64,000 bases of DNA from Saccharothrix sp. NRRL B-16314 (GTDB lineage: Bacteria; Actinomycetota; Actinomycetes; Mycobacteriales; Pseudonocardiaceae): positions 81,219 to 145,218 of the forward strand of contig NZ_JNXC01000015.1 of assembly GCF_000716595.1 (NCBI RefSeq), in the 5' to 3' direction. This document shows, piece after piece, positions 50,565 through 59,709 of this stretch. Below the pieces are notes generated by a model, which had not been told where the DNA came from, searched no databases, and saw nothing but the letters and a program-made list of their open reading frames with translations. Numbering within the stretch: position 1 is the first letter of the stretch; every line of letters begins with the position of its first letter. The position numbers and the translations under genes are program-made.

Positions 50565-51932
50565 CTACGCCACCGGTTCGAGCTTGCAGTTGAAGTGCCG
50601 CAACAGCTTCGGCACGTGCGTCAACCGGTACCCCGGCACCCGGTCGGGCGCCTTCGCGATCTCCGCCAGCGTCTCGCCGACGTACTCCAGGTGGCTCTGC
50701 GTGTAGACCCGCCGCGGGATGGCCAGGCGGACCAGCTCGTACGGCGCGGGCTTCAGGAGTTCGCCCTCGTCGTCGAGTTCACCCAGGTACAGCGAACCCA
50801 GCTCGGCGCACCGGATGCCGCCCGCCAGGTACAGCTCGCTGGCCAGCGCGAACCCCGGGAAGCTGCTCGGCGGCAGGTGCGGGAGCAGGCGGCCGGCGTT
50901 CAAATACACCGCGTGCACCCCGGTCGGCCGCACGCTGTCGACGCCCGCCGCCGCCGCGAGCCCGGCCACGTACGAGGTCGCGTCGGCCCGTGCCCGCAGG
51001 TACTCCGGGTCGGTCACCTCCCGCAGCCCCTGCGCCAGCATCTCCAGGTCGCGACCGGACAGTCCGCCGTAGGTGCGGAAGCCCTCGGTCGCGATCAGCA
51101 GCGACTCGCACTTCGCCGCCAGCTCCGGGTCGCGGAGCGCGAGCAACCCGCCGATGTGGACGATGGCGTCCTTCTTCAGGCTCGCCACGCACCCGTCGGC
51201 CAGCCGGAACGCCTCCTCCGCCACCTGGCGCGGAGTGTGGTTCTCGTATCCCGGCTCCCGCTGCGTGACCAGCCACGCGTTCTCCGCGAAGCGGGCCGCG
51301 TCGAGGAAGAACGGCACACCGTGGCGGCGGGCGATCTCACCCGCGGCCTTGATGTTGCCCATCGACACCGGCTGTCCGCCGAAACCGTTGTTGGTGATGG
51401 TGATCACCACGACGGCGACGTCCCGCCGACTGGAGAGGGTCGCTTCCAGCGCATCCAGGTCGATGTCGCCCTTGAACGGCGCGTCGCTGTCGAGGTCGTC
51501 GGCGGCCCGGCACGGCAGGTCGACCGCCTCGCCGCCGACGATCTCGACGTTCGCGCGCGTCGTGTCGAAGTGGGTGTTGCTGACGCTGACCTGGCCGGGC
51601 TTGATCAGCGCGGTGAACAGGATCCGCTCGGCCGCACGTCCCTGGTGGACCGGGAAGGCGAACGGGAACCCGGTCAGTTCCGTCACCACGTCGTGGAACC
51701 GGTGGTAGGAGCGCGCACCCGCGTAGGTCTCGTCACCCCGCATGCCCGCCGCCTGCTGCTCGGCGGACAGGGCACCGGTTCCCGAGTCGCTGAGCAGGTC
51801 GATCGTCACGTCGGTCGCGGCGAGGTTGAACGGGTTGTACCCGGCTGCGACCAGCGCGCGCTCGCGGTGCGCGCGTGTGGTGATCGGGATGGGCTCCACG
51901 ACCTTGATGCGGTACGGCTCCATGATCGGCAC
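50565..51932 (-). CDS. tnaA: Tryptophanase
   Basis: A 455-residue PLP-dependent beta-eliminating lyase that splits tryptophan into indole, pyruvate and ammonia. The Schiff-base Lys is Lys254 in SLKKDAIVHIGG. The aromatic-specificity segment GIRCAELGS follows the tryptophanase pattern (EIGS in E. coli) rather than the MERG of tyrosine phenol-lyase. GTG 51932 has AGGAG 5-6 bases upstream. It follows the DMATS prenyltransferase by 8 bases in one operon, which argues that indole or prenylindole, not amino-acid breakdown for growth, is the point. Tryptophanase is uncommon in actinomycetes. Confidence 0.93.
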   Translation of the reverse strand: MPIMEPYRIKVVEPIPITTRAHRERALVAAGYNPFNLAATDVTIDLLSDSGTGALSAEQQAAGMRGDETYAGARSYHRFHDVVTELTGFPFAFPVHQGRAAERILFTALIKPGQVSVSNTHFDTTRANVEIVGGEAVDLPCRAADDLDSDAPFKGDIDLDALEATLSSRRDVAVVVITITNNGFGGQPVSMGNIKAAGEIARRHGVPFFLDAARFAENAWLVTQREPGYENHTPRQVAEEAFRLADGCVASLKKDAIVHIGGLLALRDPELAAKCESLLIATEGFRTYGGLSGRDLEMLAQGLREVTDPEYLRARADATSYVAGLAAAAGVDSVRPTGVHAVYLNAGRLLPHLPPSSFPGFALASELYLAGGIRCAELGSLYLGELDDEGELLKPAPYELVRLAIPRRVYTQSHLEYVGETLAEIAKAPDRVPGYRLTHVPKLLRHFNCKLEPVA

Positions 51933-51940
51933 GGTGACTC

Positions 51941-53035
51941 CTAGACAGCCAGGCTGATCGAACGCGGCGTGGCCACGTCGTAGGCCTCGGACGAGAGGTA
52001 GACGGTGATTCCGGGGCGCGGCCTGCCCATGCGCAGCGACACGTGGGCGATCAGGCCGACGCCCTCGTCCAACGGTCGGCGTGCGACGGTGCGCAGGGCG
52101 TTGTCGAACTGGGTGGGGTCGAGGTCGTACTTGGCCATCACCGCGAGCACCCGTCGCCGGGCCTCTTCGTCGTCGGTGACGTAGTCCCTGATCGGCACGT
52201 ACAGGGAATAGCCGCTCGGCGCGTCCGCGTCGCCGTCCAGGAACGTGTAGCTGGAAATGAGCGGACGCTTGTCGAACGTTCCGGTGTTGCCCCCCGTGAG
52301 CAGGCAGAAATCGGGCACCCTGTCCACATCCACCCCGCGTGCCGCCTTCGCCGCGCGAGTGACGTCGGTTACTTCCGCGGCGTGGTGGGAGATGTACGCC
52401 TTGACCCGCGCCCGCTGTTGTTCGACCAGGTCGAGCGCGAAGAAGGAATACCTGTCAAGTCCCGGCCTGGTCATCGCGCTGTCCCGCATGGTCCGGAAAC
52501 CGGCGGCGAAACCGGTCCGGTCCAGCGCTTCCCGCATGACCTCCTCGGCGGCGGACTCGCCGCGCACGTCCGGGTTCAGGTAGACCTTCACCGTGGGTGC
52601 CGCGTCGGCGCGGAACACGAGTGAATACCAGAACGTGAAATCCCGTGCGGGATTGTCCGGCAGGAACAGGCTCCGCACCGCGTCGAAACGGCTGGTGTCC
52701 AGGTTGCCGCGGCGCGTCATGCGGTCGAGCGAGGCGAGCGCCGCCGACATGTTCGCGATGCGGGATGGCCTGGCCGCGGTGGGTTCGACGATCATGCGGA
52801 CGACCGGGGGCTCGTCCGCCGCGAACGCCGTGGAGAACTCCACCGGGGTGTGGTCGTCGGCGACGTCGGAGGGCCAGGCCGGGCTGGTGGAAACCGGGCG
52901 CAGGCCACCCGGGCCGAGCGCGTCCGCCAGTAGCCCGACGGATTCCAGGGTATTGTCCGTGATGCCCACAGAATGCAGGAGGGCACTCAACTGGCGGCCC
53001 GTGAAATCGCGTATGGAAACTTTTTGAGGGTCCAA
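51941..53035 (-). CDS. DMATS-type indole prenyltransferase
   Basis: A 364-residue aromatic prenyltransferase with the ABBA barrel of DMATS enzymes. It resembles bacterial tryptophan/indole C-prenyltransferases such as IptA and PriB. Visible family segments are HTPVEFSTAF (PxEFS, where the indole-NH-binding Glu is expected), FWYSLVFRADAAPTVKVYLNP, and SYSLYVPIRDYV/GITVYLSSEAYD with the tyrosines that shield the allyl cation. There is no DDxxD motif, as expected. The TTG at 53035 has GAGGAG 9 bases upstream. It probably attaches a dimethylallyl group to tryptophan or indole; the ring position is not predictable by eye. Confidence 0.88.
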   Translation of the reverse strand: MDPQKVSIRDFTGRQLSALLHSVGITDNTLESVGLLADALGPGGLRPVSTSPAWPSDVADDHTPVEFSTAFAADEPPVVRMIVEPTAARPSRIANMSAALASLDRMTRRGNLDTSRFDAVRSLFLPDNPARDFTFWYSLVFRADAAPTVKVYLNPDVRGESAAEEVMREALDRTGFAAGFRTMRDSAMTRPGLDRYSFFALDLVEQQRARVKAYISHHAAEVTDVTRAAKAARGVDVDRVPDFCLLTGGNTGTFDKRPLISSYTFLDGDADAPSGYSLYVPIRDYVTDDEEARRRVLAVMAKYDLDPTQFDNALRTVARRPLDEGVGLIAHVSLRMGRPRPGITVYLSSEAYDVATPRSISLAV

Positions 53036-53457
53036 GGCGGGGTTCTCCTCGTGGGGGGCGAGTCGAAAAGTTACGCTAGGCGAAGCAATCTTGTCCACCG
53101 GTTGGCCGTAGCGTGACGTAGGGCACTCTAAAGGCAGGCCACGGGTTCTGTCGATCACTTGCCAAGCGGTGGGCCCCGGTAATCGAGACTGCTCCGAACG
53201 GCCTATTGACTAGCCGTCCGTCATTCTTTCGCACTAATATCCCGACGATCTTCGATGACGGATCGTGGCATTTTGTTCCAGCCGTCCCGTGGGGTACGGT
53301 CGAGCGTTCGCCGCTAATGCGTCCCGCCATTCAAGACGCTGTTGTCAATTGTTCGCCGTCTGTTCGACCGTGACTCGCGCGCACGTCGTGTGGTAATGCC
53401 CCGGACACGCGAACGGGGCCGCCGACCACCGTGGTCGACGGCCCCGCGGGCGAGGGG
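53036..53457. other. Promoter region of the prenylindole operon
   Basis: These 422 bases are more AT-rich than their surroundings (53200-53390), as a long leader or imported segment might be. No convincing gene is present; an 84-codon minus-strand frame has no ribosome site or family. The minus-strand promoter of the prenyltransferase operon must be here, but I cannot name it. A terminator for the next gene lies at 53415-53445. Confidence 0.45.
53415..53445 (-). terminator. Terminator after the hydroxybutyryl-CoA dehydrogenase gene
   Basis: GGGGCCGCCGACCAC pairs with GTGGTCGACGGCCCC (15-base arms, one mismatch), 12 bases past the stop of the minus-strand gene. Confidence 0.75.
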
Positions 53458-54321
53458 TCAGGACGCGTAGTCGTAGAACCCGCGCCCGCTCTTCTTGCCC
53501 AACAGCCCCGCGTCCACCATGCGCAGCAGCAACGGCGGCGGCGAGTACAGCGGCTCCTTGAACTCCTCGTACATCGACTCGGCGATCGCCTTGGTGGTGT
53601 CCAGGCCGATCAGGTCGGCCAGGCGCAGCGGACCCATCGGGTGCGCGCAGCCCAGCACCATGCCGGTGTCGATGTCCTCGGCGCTGGCGAACCCGGACTC
53701 CAGCATCCGGATCGCGGACAGCAGGTACGGGATCAGCAGGGCGTTCACCACGAACCCGGCCCGGTCCTGCGAGCGGATGACCTCCTTGTGCAGGACGCCG
53801 GTCACGAACGACTCGGCCCTGACCCTGGTCTGGTCACCGGTCAGCAGTGACGGCACCAGCTCCACCAGCTTCAACACCGGCACCGGGTTGAAGAAGTGCA
53901 CGCCGATGACCTGCTCGGGCCGGCTGGTGGCCATGCCCAGCTTCATGATCGGGATCGAGGAGGTGTTGGACGCGAAGATCGCGTTCCGGTCCGCGACGAC
54001 CTTGTCGAGCGTCGTGAACACCTCGGTCTTGACCTGCTCGATCTCCGCGACGGCTTCCACGACCAGGTTCCGGTCGGTGAAGTCGGCGAGGTCGGTGGTG
54101 AACCGGAGGCGCTCCAGTGCGGCGTCCCGGTCCTCGGCGGACAGCTTGCCGCTGCGCACGCCCTTGCCGAGCGAAGAGGCGATCCGCCCTCGCGCGGCTT
54201 CGGTGGCGTCCGGGCTGACCTCGGCCACCAGCACGTCGAGCCCTGCCCGCGCGCAGACCTCGGCGATGCCGGAGCCCATCAGGCCCGCGCCCACCACTCC
54301 AACACGTTGAATGTCACTCAC
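53458..54321 (-). CDS. 3-hydroxybutyryl-CoA dehydrogenase
   Basis: A 287-residue single-domain 3-hydroxyacyl-CoA dehydrogenase. NAD site GAGLMGSGIAEV, acidic VEAVAE, SNTSSIPI, catalytic His/Glu in GVHFFNPVPVLKLVEL and the C-terminal HPMGPLRLADLIGLD. This size class (FadB2/Hbd/PaaH-like) interconverts acetoacetyl-CoA and 3-hydroxybutyryl-CoA, for storage-polymer or fatty-acid turnover. It starts at GTG 54321. No pathway partner is adjacent. Confidence 0.93.
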   Translation of the reverse strand: MSDIQRVGVVGAGLMGSGIAEVCARAGLDVLVAEVSPDATEAARGRIASSLGKGVRSGKLSAEDRDAALERLRFTTDLADFTDRNLVVEAVAEIEQVKTEVFTTLDKVVADRNAIFASNTSSIPIMKLGMATSRPEQVIGVHFFNPVPVLKLVELVPSLLTGDQTRVRAESFVTGVLHKEVIRSQDRAGFVVNALLIPYLLSAIRMLESGFASAEDIDTGMVLGCAHPMGPLRLADLIGLDTTKAIAESMYEEFKEPLYSPPPLLLRMVDAGLLGKKSGRGFYDYAS

Positions 54322-54445
54322 CCCCTGATCCTGCCAGGGCGCCCTGCCGACAGCACCTACCCGGGCCTCGTGCTGGGGTTTTCCGCAGTCGATCGGGTGG
54401 TCGTCCTCATCCCCGGACGCCGTCGCGCCGGCTAGCGTCGGCCGC

Positions 54446-55474
54446 ATGATGATCAACACTGCGATCGCCGGGGTCGTGCTGACCCTGGCCGGCACGTTCC
54501 CCGCCCTGGACGGGTGGGTCGAGCAGGGGTGGGCGTCCGGCGCCCTGCTGTCCGTGGAGGACTCCTCGGGCACCCGCGCGGACGCGGCGGGGGAGGCGTC
54601 GGTCGGCGGGTACTTCCGGATCGGCAGCGCCACCAAGACCTTCGTCGCGACCGTCGTCATGCAACTCGTCGACGAGGGCAGGGTCGGGCTGGACGATCCC
54701 GTGGACCGGTACGTGGCCGGCGTGCCGCGGGGCGGTAACGGCGACCGCATCACCGTCCGCCAGGTGCTCAACCACACCAGCGGCCTCTACGACTACGCGC
54801 ACGAGGAGGGCTACTCGACCAACCGGTGGCGCGGTGCGGACCGGTTCCGGTCCTACCAGCCGCAGGAACTGCTGGACGTCGCCTTCAGCCAGGACTCCTA
54901 CTTCGACCCGGGGCAGGGCTGGCACTACTCGAACACCAACTACATCGTCGCCGGGATGCTGGTCGAACGCGTGACGGGGCGTGCCTACGGCGACGAGGTC
55001 CGCTCGCGGATCCTGCGCCCGCTCGGACTGTCGCGCACCACTGTGCCGGGGCAGTGGCCGGGCCTGCCGCACCCGCACGCCCGCGGTTACACCGAAGTGG
55101 ACGGACAGCTGGTCGACGCGACGCTGATGAACCCGTCACTGGACTGGGCCGCCGGCGAGATGATCTCCACCGCGGACGACCTCAACCGGTTCTTCGACGC
55201 CCTGCTCGGCGGCAGGCTCACCAGCGCCGCGTCCCTCGCGGCCATGCGGCAGACCGTGGACACCGGCACGGTGTTCGCCTACGGCCTGGGGTTGCAGCGG
55301 TTCGACCTGCCGTGCGGCCGGTCGGTGTGGGGTCACGGCGGCGAGCTGATCGGCTACCTCACCTACGCCACCCGTGCCGACGACGGAAGGCGGGCCACCC
55401 TGTCCTACAACCCGTTGCCGGGCAAGGTGCCGGCCGAGGCCGTCGTGGGGTTGTTCGGCACGGTCTACTGCTGA
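54446..55474 (+). CDS. Secreted class C beta-lactamase-fold serine hydrolase
   Basis: A 342-residue serine hydrolase with a short signal (IAGVVLTLAGTFP). Catalytic SxxK is SATK at 61-64, the second motif is YSNTNY and the third is GHGGE (HGG for KTG). This pattern suits D-alanyl-D-alanine carboxypeptidase or esterase members rather than a true beta-lactamase. It acts on the cell surface or outside. It is monocistronic between convergent and divergent neighbours. Confidence 0.88.
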   Translation: MMINTAIAGVVLTLAGTFPALDGWVEQGWASGALLSVEDSSGTRADAAGEASVGGYFRIGSATKTFVATVVMQLVDEGRVGLDDPVDRYVAGVPRGGNGDRITVRQVLNHTSGLYDYAHEEGYSTNRWRGADRFRSYQPQELLDVAFSQDSYFDPGQGWHYSNTNYIVAGMLVERVTGRAYGDEVRSRILRPLGLSRTTVPGQWPGLPHPHARGYTEVDGQLVDATLMNPSLDWAAGEMISTADDLNRFFDALLGGRLTSAASLAAMRQTVDTGTVFAYGLGLQRFDLPCGRSVWGHGGELIGYLTYATRADDGRRATLSYNPLPGKVPAEAVVGLFGTVYC

Positions 55475-55508
55475 CCACCGGCCACGGCGTGCGGCCGGCT
55501 GCGGGCGA

Positions 55509-55985
55509 TCAGCCCGTGGTGCCGAAGTCCTGGGTCCAGTAAGGCTTGTTGTTGCCGTCGACGGCGTAGCCGATGCCGAGGTCGCGCAACTCGCAGTTGA
55601 CGATGTTCGCCCGGTGGCCAGAGCTGTTCATCCACGCCCGCACGACCTCGTCCGCGGTCGTCTGGCCGGCCGCGATGTTCTCGGCCACCATCCGGTACGG
55701 GTAGCCCGCGTCGGTGACGCGCTGCGCGGGTGTGCTGCCGTCCACCCCGGTGTGGCTGAAGTTGCCCGTCCGCGCCATTTCGAGGGTGTGCCTGCGCGCC
55801 GCGGCGTCCAGCTGTGCGCTCGACGTCAGTGCGGGGCACCCGGCGGCGACCCGTTCGTTGTTGGTCAGAGCGAAGACCTGCTGCTCGTAGATGGGCGCGG
55901 CGGTGGCCGTGGTGGCGGTGATCGGGGCGGTCGTGACGAGCAGTGTCGCGATGGCCGCTCCGGCCGTGAACGTCTTGGATGTCAT
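55509..55985 (-). CDS. Secreted CAP/SCP-domain protein
   Basis: A 158-residue exported protein. A signal to about residue 29 (TATAAP) is followed by a CAP fold with LTNNERVAAGCPALTSS, the HT..SH..M cluster (ARRHTLEMARTGNFSHTG), VAENIAAG and WMNSSGHRANIVN. The tetrad His/Glu pattern is retained. A single pair of Cys may form a disulfide. The function of bacterial CAP proteins is unclear (adhesion, lipid or metal binding). Its stop faces the serine hydrolase gene. Confidence 0.9.
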   Translation of the reverse strand: MTSKTFTAGAAIATLLVTTAPITATTATAAPIYEQQVFALTNNERVAAGCPALTSSAQLDAAARRHTLEMARTGNFSHTGVDGSTPAQRVTDAGYPYRMVAENIAAGQTTADEVVRAWMNSSGHRANIVNCELRDLGIGYAVDGNNKPYWTQDFGTTG

Positions 55986-56058
55986 GGTATGCCTCCTGTC
56001 CGTCGGTGGCCCCGTCACAGGGGTTCCCACTTCCGGGAGGACTTGCGTTCCACGATCG

Positions 56059-56093
56059 GTGGAACCGGGTGGCGGTGTGCCACCCGGTTCCAC
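56059..56093 (-). terminator. Terminator after the permease
   Basis: GTGGAACCGGGTGGC and its perfect complement make a 15-bp stem with loop GGTGT, 5 bases past the permease stop on the minus strand. Confidence 0.8.
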
Positions 56094-56098
56094 ACCGG

Positions 56099-57517
56099 TC
56101 AGTCCTTGAGCTCCTCCTGCGCCTGCGCGATCGCGGCGAACTCCTCCTCGGGCGCGGAGGCCACCAGGTGGTGCCGGCTGTAGAACCAGAAGTACGCCAA
56201 CGCCACCACGACGATGGCCGCCGTGATGCCGGCCGCCAGTTCGTCCACGAAGAACGTGGCCACCACCGCCGCCACGGCGAGCACCAGCGCCACACCGGTC
56301 GTGGCGATGCCGCCCGGCGTCCGGTACGGCCGCTCCAACCCGGGTTCACGTACGCGCAGCACGATGTGCGACACCATCATGAGCACGTACGACAGCGCCG
56401 CGCCGAACACGGCAATGTTGATCAGCAGTGCGCCGTCCCGCGTCACCGCCGCCAGCACGAACCCGATCGCACCCGGTACGACCAGCGCCAGGTACGGCGT
56501 CTTGCGCTTCCCCGTGCGGGACAGCCACCGCGGCAGGTACCCGGCCCGCGACAACGCGAACAGCTGCCGCGAGTAGGCGTAGATCAGCGAGAAGAAGCTG
56601 GCCACCAACCCGGCCAGGCCGACGTAGTTCACCACCTGCGCGAGCAGGTTGTCCCCGCCGTACGCCGCGCGCACCGCCGCCGGCAGCGGGTTGTCGGACC
56701 CCTTCAGCACCTCCGAGCCCGCACCACCCGGCGCGAACACCAGGATGGTGCCCGCGAACACCAGCAGCACCAGCATCGCGGCGATGATGCCGCGCGGCAT
56801 GTCCCGCTTCGGGTCGCGCGCCTCCTCGGCCGCCAGCGGCACGCCCTCGACACCGAGGAAGAACCAGATGCCGAACACCAGCGCACCGAGCGCGCCCGTC
56901 ACCCCGAACGGCAGGAAGCCGCCGCCCTCGGCCAGGTCGAACAGCTTCGCCGAGTCGAACTTCGGGACCATCCCGACCACGAACACGGCCAGCGCCACCA
57001 CCGCGACACCCGTGATGACGAACATCAGCCGCAACGCCTCGCCCACGCCGTACAGGTGCACCCCGACGAAGACCAGGAAGCACACCAGGTACACCGGCCA
57101 CGAGTTGGTCAGCCCGAACAGCCCCAGCGTCTCCACGTACCCACCGATGAACACCGCGATGGCCGCCGGCGCCATGGCGTACTCGATGAGGATCGCGATA
57201 CCGGTGGCGAACCCGCCCAACGGCCCCAGCGCACGTCGGGCGAAGCCGTAGCCACCGCCGGCAACGGGCAGTGCGGCGGCCAGTTCCGCCAGGCCGAACA
57301 CCATGCAGGTGTACATGGCGCCCATCAGGATCGTCGCGACGAGGAGCCCGCCCCAACCGCCCTGTGCGATGCCGAAGTTCCACCCGGCGAAGTCGCCGGA
57401 GATGACGTAGGAGACACCCAGTCCCGCCAGCAGCACCCAGCCCGCGGCGCCCCGCTTCAGCTGACGGTGCTCCAGGTAGTCGCTGCCCACCTTCTCGTAC
57501 TCGACGTGTTTGGCCAT
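56099..57517 (-). CDS. eat: Ethanolamine permease-type APC transporter
   Basis: A 472-residue APC permease with twelve helices. Eat-type sequence includes YVISGDFAGWNFGIAQGGWGG, GLAELAAALPVAGGGYGFARRA and FFLGVEGVPLAAEEARDPKRDMPRG. It likely imports ethanolamine or a related amine by proton symport. It is divergent from the gamma-glutamylation operon, fitting uptake of that pathway's substrate. A strong terminator follows. Other amines or amino acids cannot be excluded. Confidence 0.88.
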   Translation of the reverse strand: MAKHVEYEKVGSDYLEHRQLKRGAAGWVLLAGLGVSYVISGDFAGWNFGIAQGGWGGLLVATILMGAMYTCMVFGLAELAAALPVAGGGYGFARRALGPLGGFATGIAILIEYAMAPAAIAVFIGGYVETLGLFGLTNSWPVYLVCFLVFVGVHLYGVGEALRLMFVITGVAVVALAVFVVGMVPKFDSAKLFDLAEGGGFLPFGVTGALGALVFGIWFFLGVEGVPLAAEEARDPKRDMPRGIIAAMLVLLVFAGTILVFAPGGAGSEVLKGSDNPLPAAVRAAYGGDNLLAQVVNYVGLAGLVASFFSLIYAYSRQLFALSRAGYLPRWLSRTGKRKTPYLALVVPGAIGFVLAAVTRDGALLINIAVFGAALSYVLMMVSHIVLRVREPGLERPYRTPGGIATTGVALVLAVAAVVATFFVDELAAGITAAIVVVALAYFWFYSRHHLVASAPEEEFAAIAQAQEELKD

Positions 57518-57644
57518 CTGCGCTCGCTCCCTAATGGGTCAGTCGCGCTCCTTTGGAGGGTGGTTGGAGGGTGGCGTGGACCACATGATGGTGTCAAGAT
57601 GAGGTGTCCAATGGCTCGCTGACATACCTTTGGAGGTACTGCGG

Positions 57645-58985
57645 ATGCTCGCCGTGGAGGAGTTGCGCGTGCTCGTGGACGCCGGGGAGGTCGACACGGT
57701 CCTGGTCGCCGTCGTGGACATGCAGGGCCGCCTCCAGGGCAAGCGCTGTGCCGCGCGGTACTTCGTGGACGAGGTCATGGGGCACTCCGCCGAGGGCTGC
57801 AACTACCTGTTGGCGGTGGACGTCGAGATGAACACGGTCGGCGGCTACGCCATGTCGTCGTGGGACAGCGGCTACGGCGACTTCGTCATGCGGCCGGACC
57901 TCTCCACGCTGCGCCGCGTGCCGTGGCACGAGGGCACCGCGCTGGTCATGTGCGACCTGGTCTGGGAGGACGGCGGGCCTGTGGTGGCCTCACCGCGCCA
58001 GATCCTCAAGCGCCAGCTCGACCGGCTCGCCGAGCGCGGCCTGCGCGCGTTCGTGGGCACCGAGCTCGAGTTCATCGTCTTCGACAACACGTTCGAGGAC
58101 GCCTGGGATCGCGGTTACCGCGGCCTCACCCCGGCTAACCAGTACAACGTGGACTACTCGCTGCTGGGCACCGCGCGGATCGAGCCGCTGCTCCGCGCCA
58201 TCCGCAACAACATGGCGGGCGCGGGCATGGTGGTCGAGTCGGCCAAGGGCGAGTGCAACCCGGGCCAGCACGAGATCGCGTTCCGCTACACCGAGGCGCT
58301 GGCGACGTGCGACAACCACAGCATCTACAAGACCGGCGCGAAGGAGATCGCGGCGCAGCAGGGCAAGTCGCTGACGTTCATGGCGAAGTACAACGAGCGT
58401 GAGGGCAGCTCCTGCCACATCCACCTCAGCCTGCGCTCGGACGACGGCGAGCCGGTGTTCGCCGAGGACCGCGGCATGTCGAAGCTGATGGAGCACTTCC
58501 TGGCCGGCCAGCTGGCCGCGCTGCGCGAGCTGACGTACTTCCTGGCCCCGAACATCAACTCCTACAAGCGTTTCATGCCAGGCAGCTTCGCGCCGACCGC
58601 GGTGGCGTGGGGCAAGGACAACCGGACGTGCGCGCTGCGCGTGGTGGGTCACGGGCAGTCGCTGCGGTTCGAGAACCGGGTGCCCGGCGCGGACGTGAAC
58701 CCGTACCTGGCCGTCGCCGCGCTGATCGCGGCCGGTCTGCACGGCGTGGACAACGAGCTGCCGCTGGAGGACGAGTTCGTCGGCAACGCCTACGCGTCCG
58801 ACCGGCCCACCGTGCCGTCCACGCTGCGTGATGCCGCGTCGCTGCTGGCGAAGAGCGACCTGGCGCGGGAGTCGTTCGGGCAGGACGTGGTCGAGCACTA
58901 CCTCAACGCGGCCCGGGTGGAGCTGGCCGCGTTCGACTCGTCGGTGACGGATTGGGAGCGCATCCGTGGTTTCGAACGGCTCTAG
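57645..58985 (+). CDS. Glutamine-synthetase-like gamma-glutamyl-amine ligase
   Basis: A 446-residue GlnA-like enzyme with Gln-synt_N (about 10-95) and Gln-synt_C. Metal/ATP residues are in GTELEFIVF, ESAKGECNPGQHEIAFRYT, EGSSCHIHLSL and FENRVPGADVNPYLA. The sequence fits the GlnA3/GlnA4 group that ligates glutamate to polyamines or ethanolamine rather than ammonia. The ATG at 57645 has TGGAGGT 7 bases upstream. With the Eat-like permease, gamma-glutamylethanolamide synthetase is favoured. A small ACCA-N5-TGGT inverted repeat at 57580 could be the FadR site. Confidence 0.87.
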   Translation: MLAVEELRVLVDAGEVDTVLVAVVDMQGRLQGKRCAARYFVDEVMGHSAEGCNYLLAVDVEMNTVGGYAMSSWDSGYGDFVMRPDLSTLRRVPWHEGTALVMCDLVWEDGGPVVASPRQILKRQLDRLAERGLRAFVGTELEFIVFDNTFEDAWDRGYRGLTPANQYNVDYSLLGTARIEPLLRAIRNNMAGAGMVVESAKGECNPGQHEIAFRYTEALATCDNHSIYKTGAKEIAAQQGKSLTFMAKYNEREGSSCHIHLSLRSDDGEPVFAEDRGMSKLMEHFLAGQLAALRELTYFLAPNINSYKRFMPGSFAPTAVAWGKDNRTCALRVVGHGQSLRFENRVPGADVNPYLAVAALIAAGLHGVDNELPLEDEFVGNAYASDRPTVPSTLRDAASLLAKSDLARESFGQDVVEHYLNAARVELAAFDSSVTDWERIRGFERL

Positions 58986-59709
58986 CCGCTCCGGTGGCCC
59001 CGCCGCTCGGGGTGGCAGGCCGCTGATCGGCGTCAGCACGTACCTGGAACGCGCGCGGTTCGGCGTGTGGGACGTGGAGGCGGCCGTGCTGCACCGGGAC
59101 TACCTCGACTCGGTCGTGCGCGCGGGCGGCAACCCCGTGCTGCTGCCGCCGGTCGGCGAGTGGGACGCGGACGCCATCGGCTTCCTCGACGGCCTGGTGC
59201 TGGCGGGTGGCGCGGACGTGGACCCGTCGCGGTACGGGCGGCCACGCGACCCGCGCACCGGTCCGGCGCGACCGGAGCGGGACGCGGTCGAGCTGAGCCT
59301 CACCCGCGCCGCGCTGAAGCTCGACCTGCCGCTGCTCGCGGTGTGCCGGGGCATGCAGGTGCTCAACGTGGCGTTGGGCGGCACGCTCGTCCAGCACGTC
59401 GAGGGCCACAACCCGGCGCCGGCGGTGTTCGAGCACACCGGCATCGCGGTGGCCCCCGGTTCGCGGCTGGCGGGGGTCGTCGGCCTGGCCACCACCGTGC
59501 ACTGCCACCACCACCAGGCGTTGGACGTCGTCGGTGACGGCCTGCGGGTGGTCGCGGGCGCGCCGGACGGGACCGTCGAGGCGGTGGAGCTGCCGGGTGC
59601 GAGTTTCGTGCTCGGCGTGCAGTCGCACCCGGAGGCCGACAGCGAGGACGACCGCTTGTTCGCCGCACTGGTCGACGCGGCATCCGATCGGGACAGGGGA
59701 GTGGAGTGA
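58966..59709 (+). CDS. Class I amidotransferase-like gamma-glutamyl hydrolase
   Basis: A 247-residue GATase-1/peptidase C26 enzyme. The nucleophile is Cys127 in LAVCRGMQ, with His in VQSHPEADS and a Glu nearby. It resembles PuuD-type gamma-glutamyl-gamma-aminobutyrate hydrolases. The GTG at 58966 lies inside the end of the ligase gene (20-base overlap). In the operon it should cleave the final gamma-glutamyl product (e.g. gamma-glutamylglycine) to glutamate plus amine-derived acid. Confidence 0.87.
   Translation: MVSNGSSRSGGPAARGGRPLIGVSTYLERARFGVWDVEAAVLHRDYLDSVVRAGGNPVLLPPVGEWDADAIGFLDGLVLAGGADVDPSRYGRPRDPRTGPARPERDAVELSLTRAALKLDLPLLAVCRGMQVLNVALGGTLVQHVEGHNPAPAVFEHTGIAVAPGSRLAGVVGLATTVHCHHHQALDVVGDGLRVVAGAPDGTVEAVELPGASFVLGVQSHPEADSEDDRLFAALVDAASDRDRGVE

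Noticed and set aside
53076..53330. 84-codon minus-strand frame upstream of the prenyltransferase
   Set aside because: It has no ribosome site, no recognisable domain, and overlaps the leader and N-terminal extension region of the prenyltransferase; AT-rich context looks regulatory.
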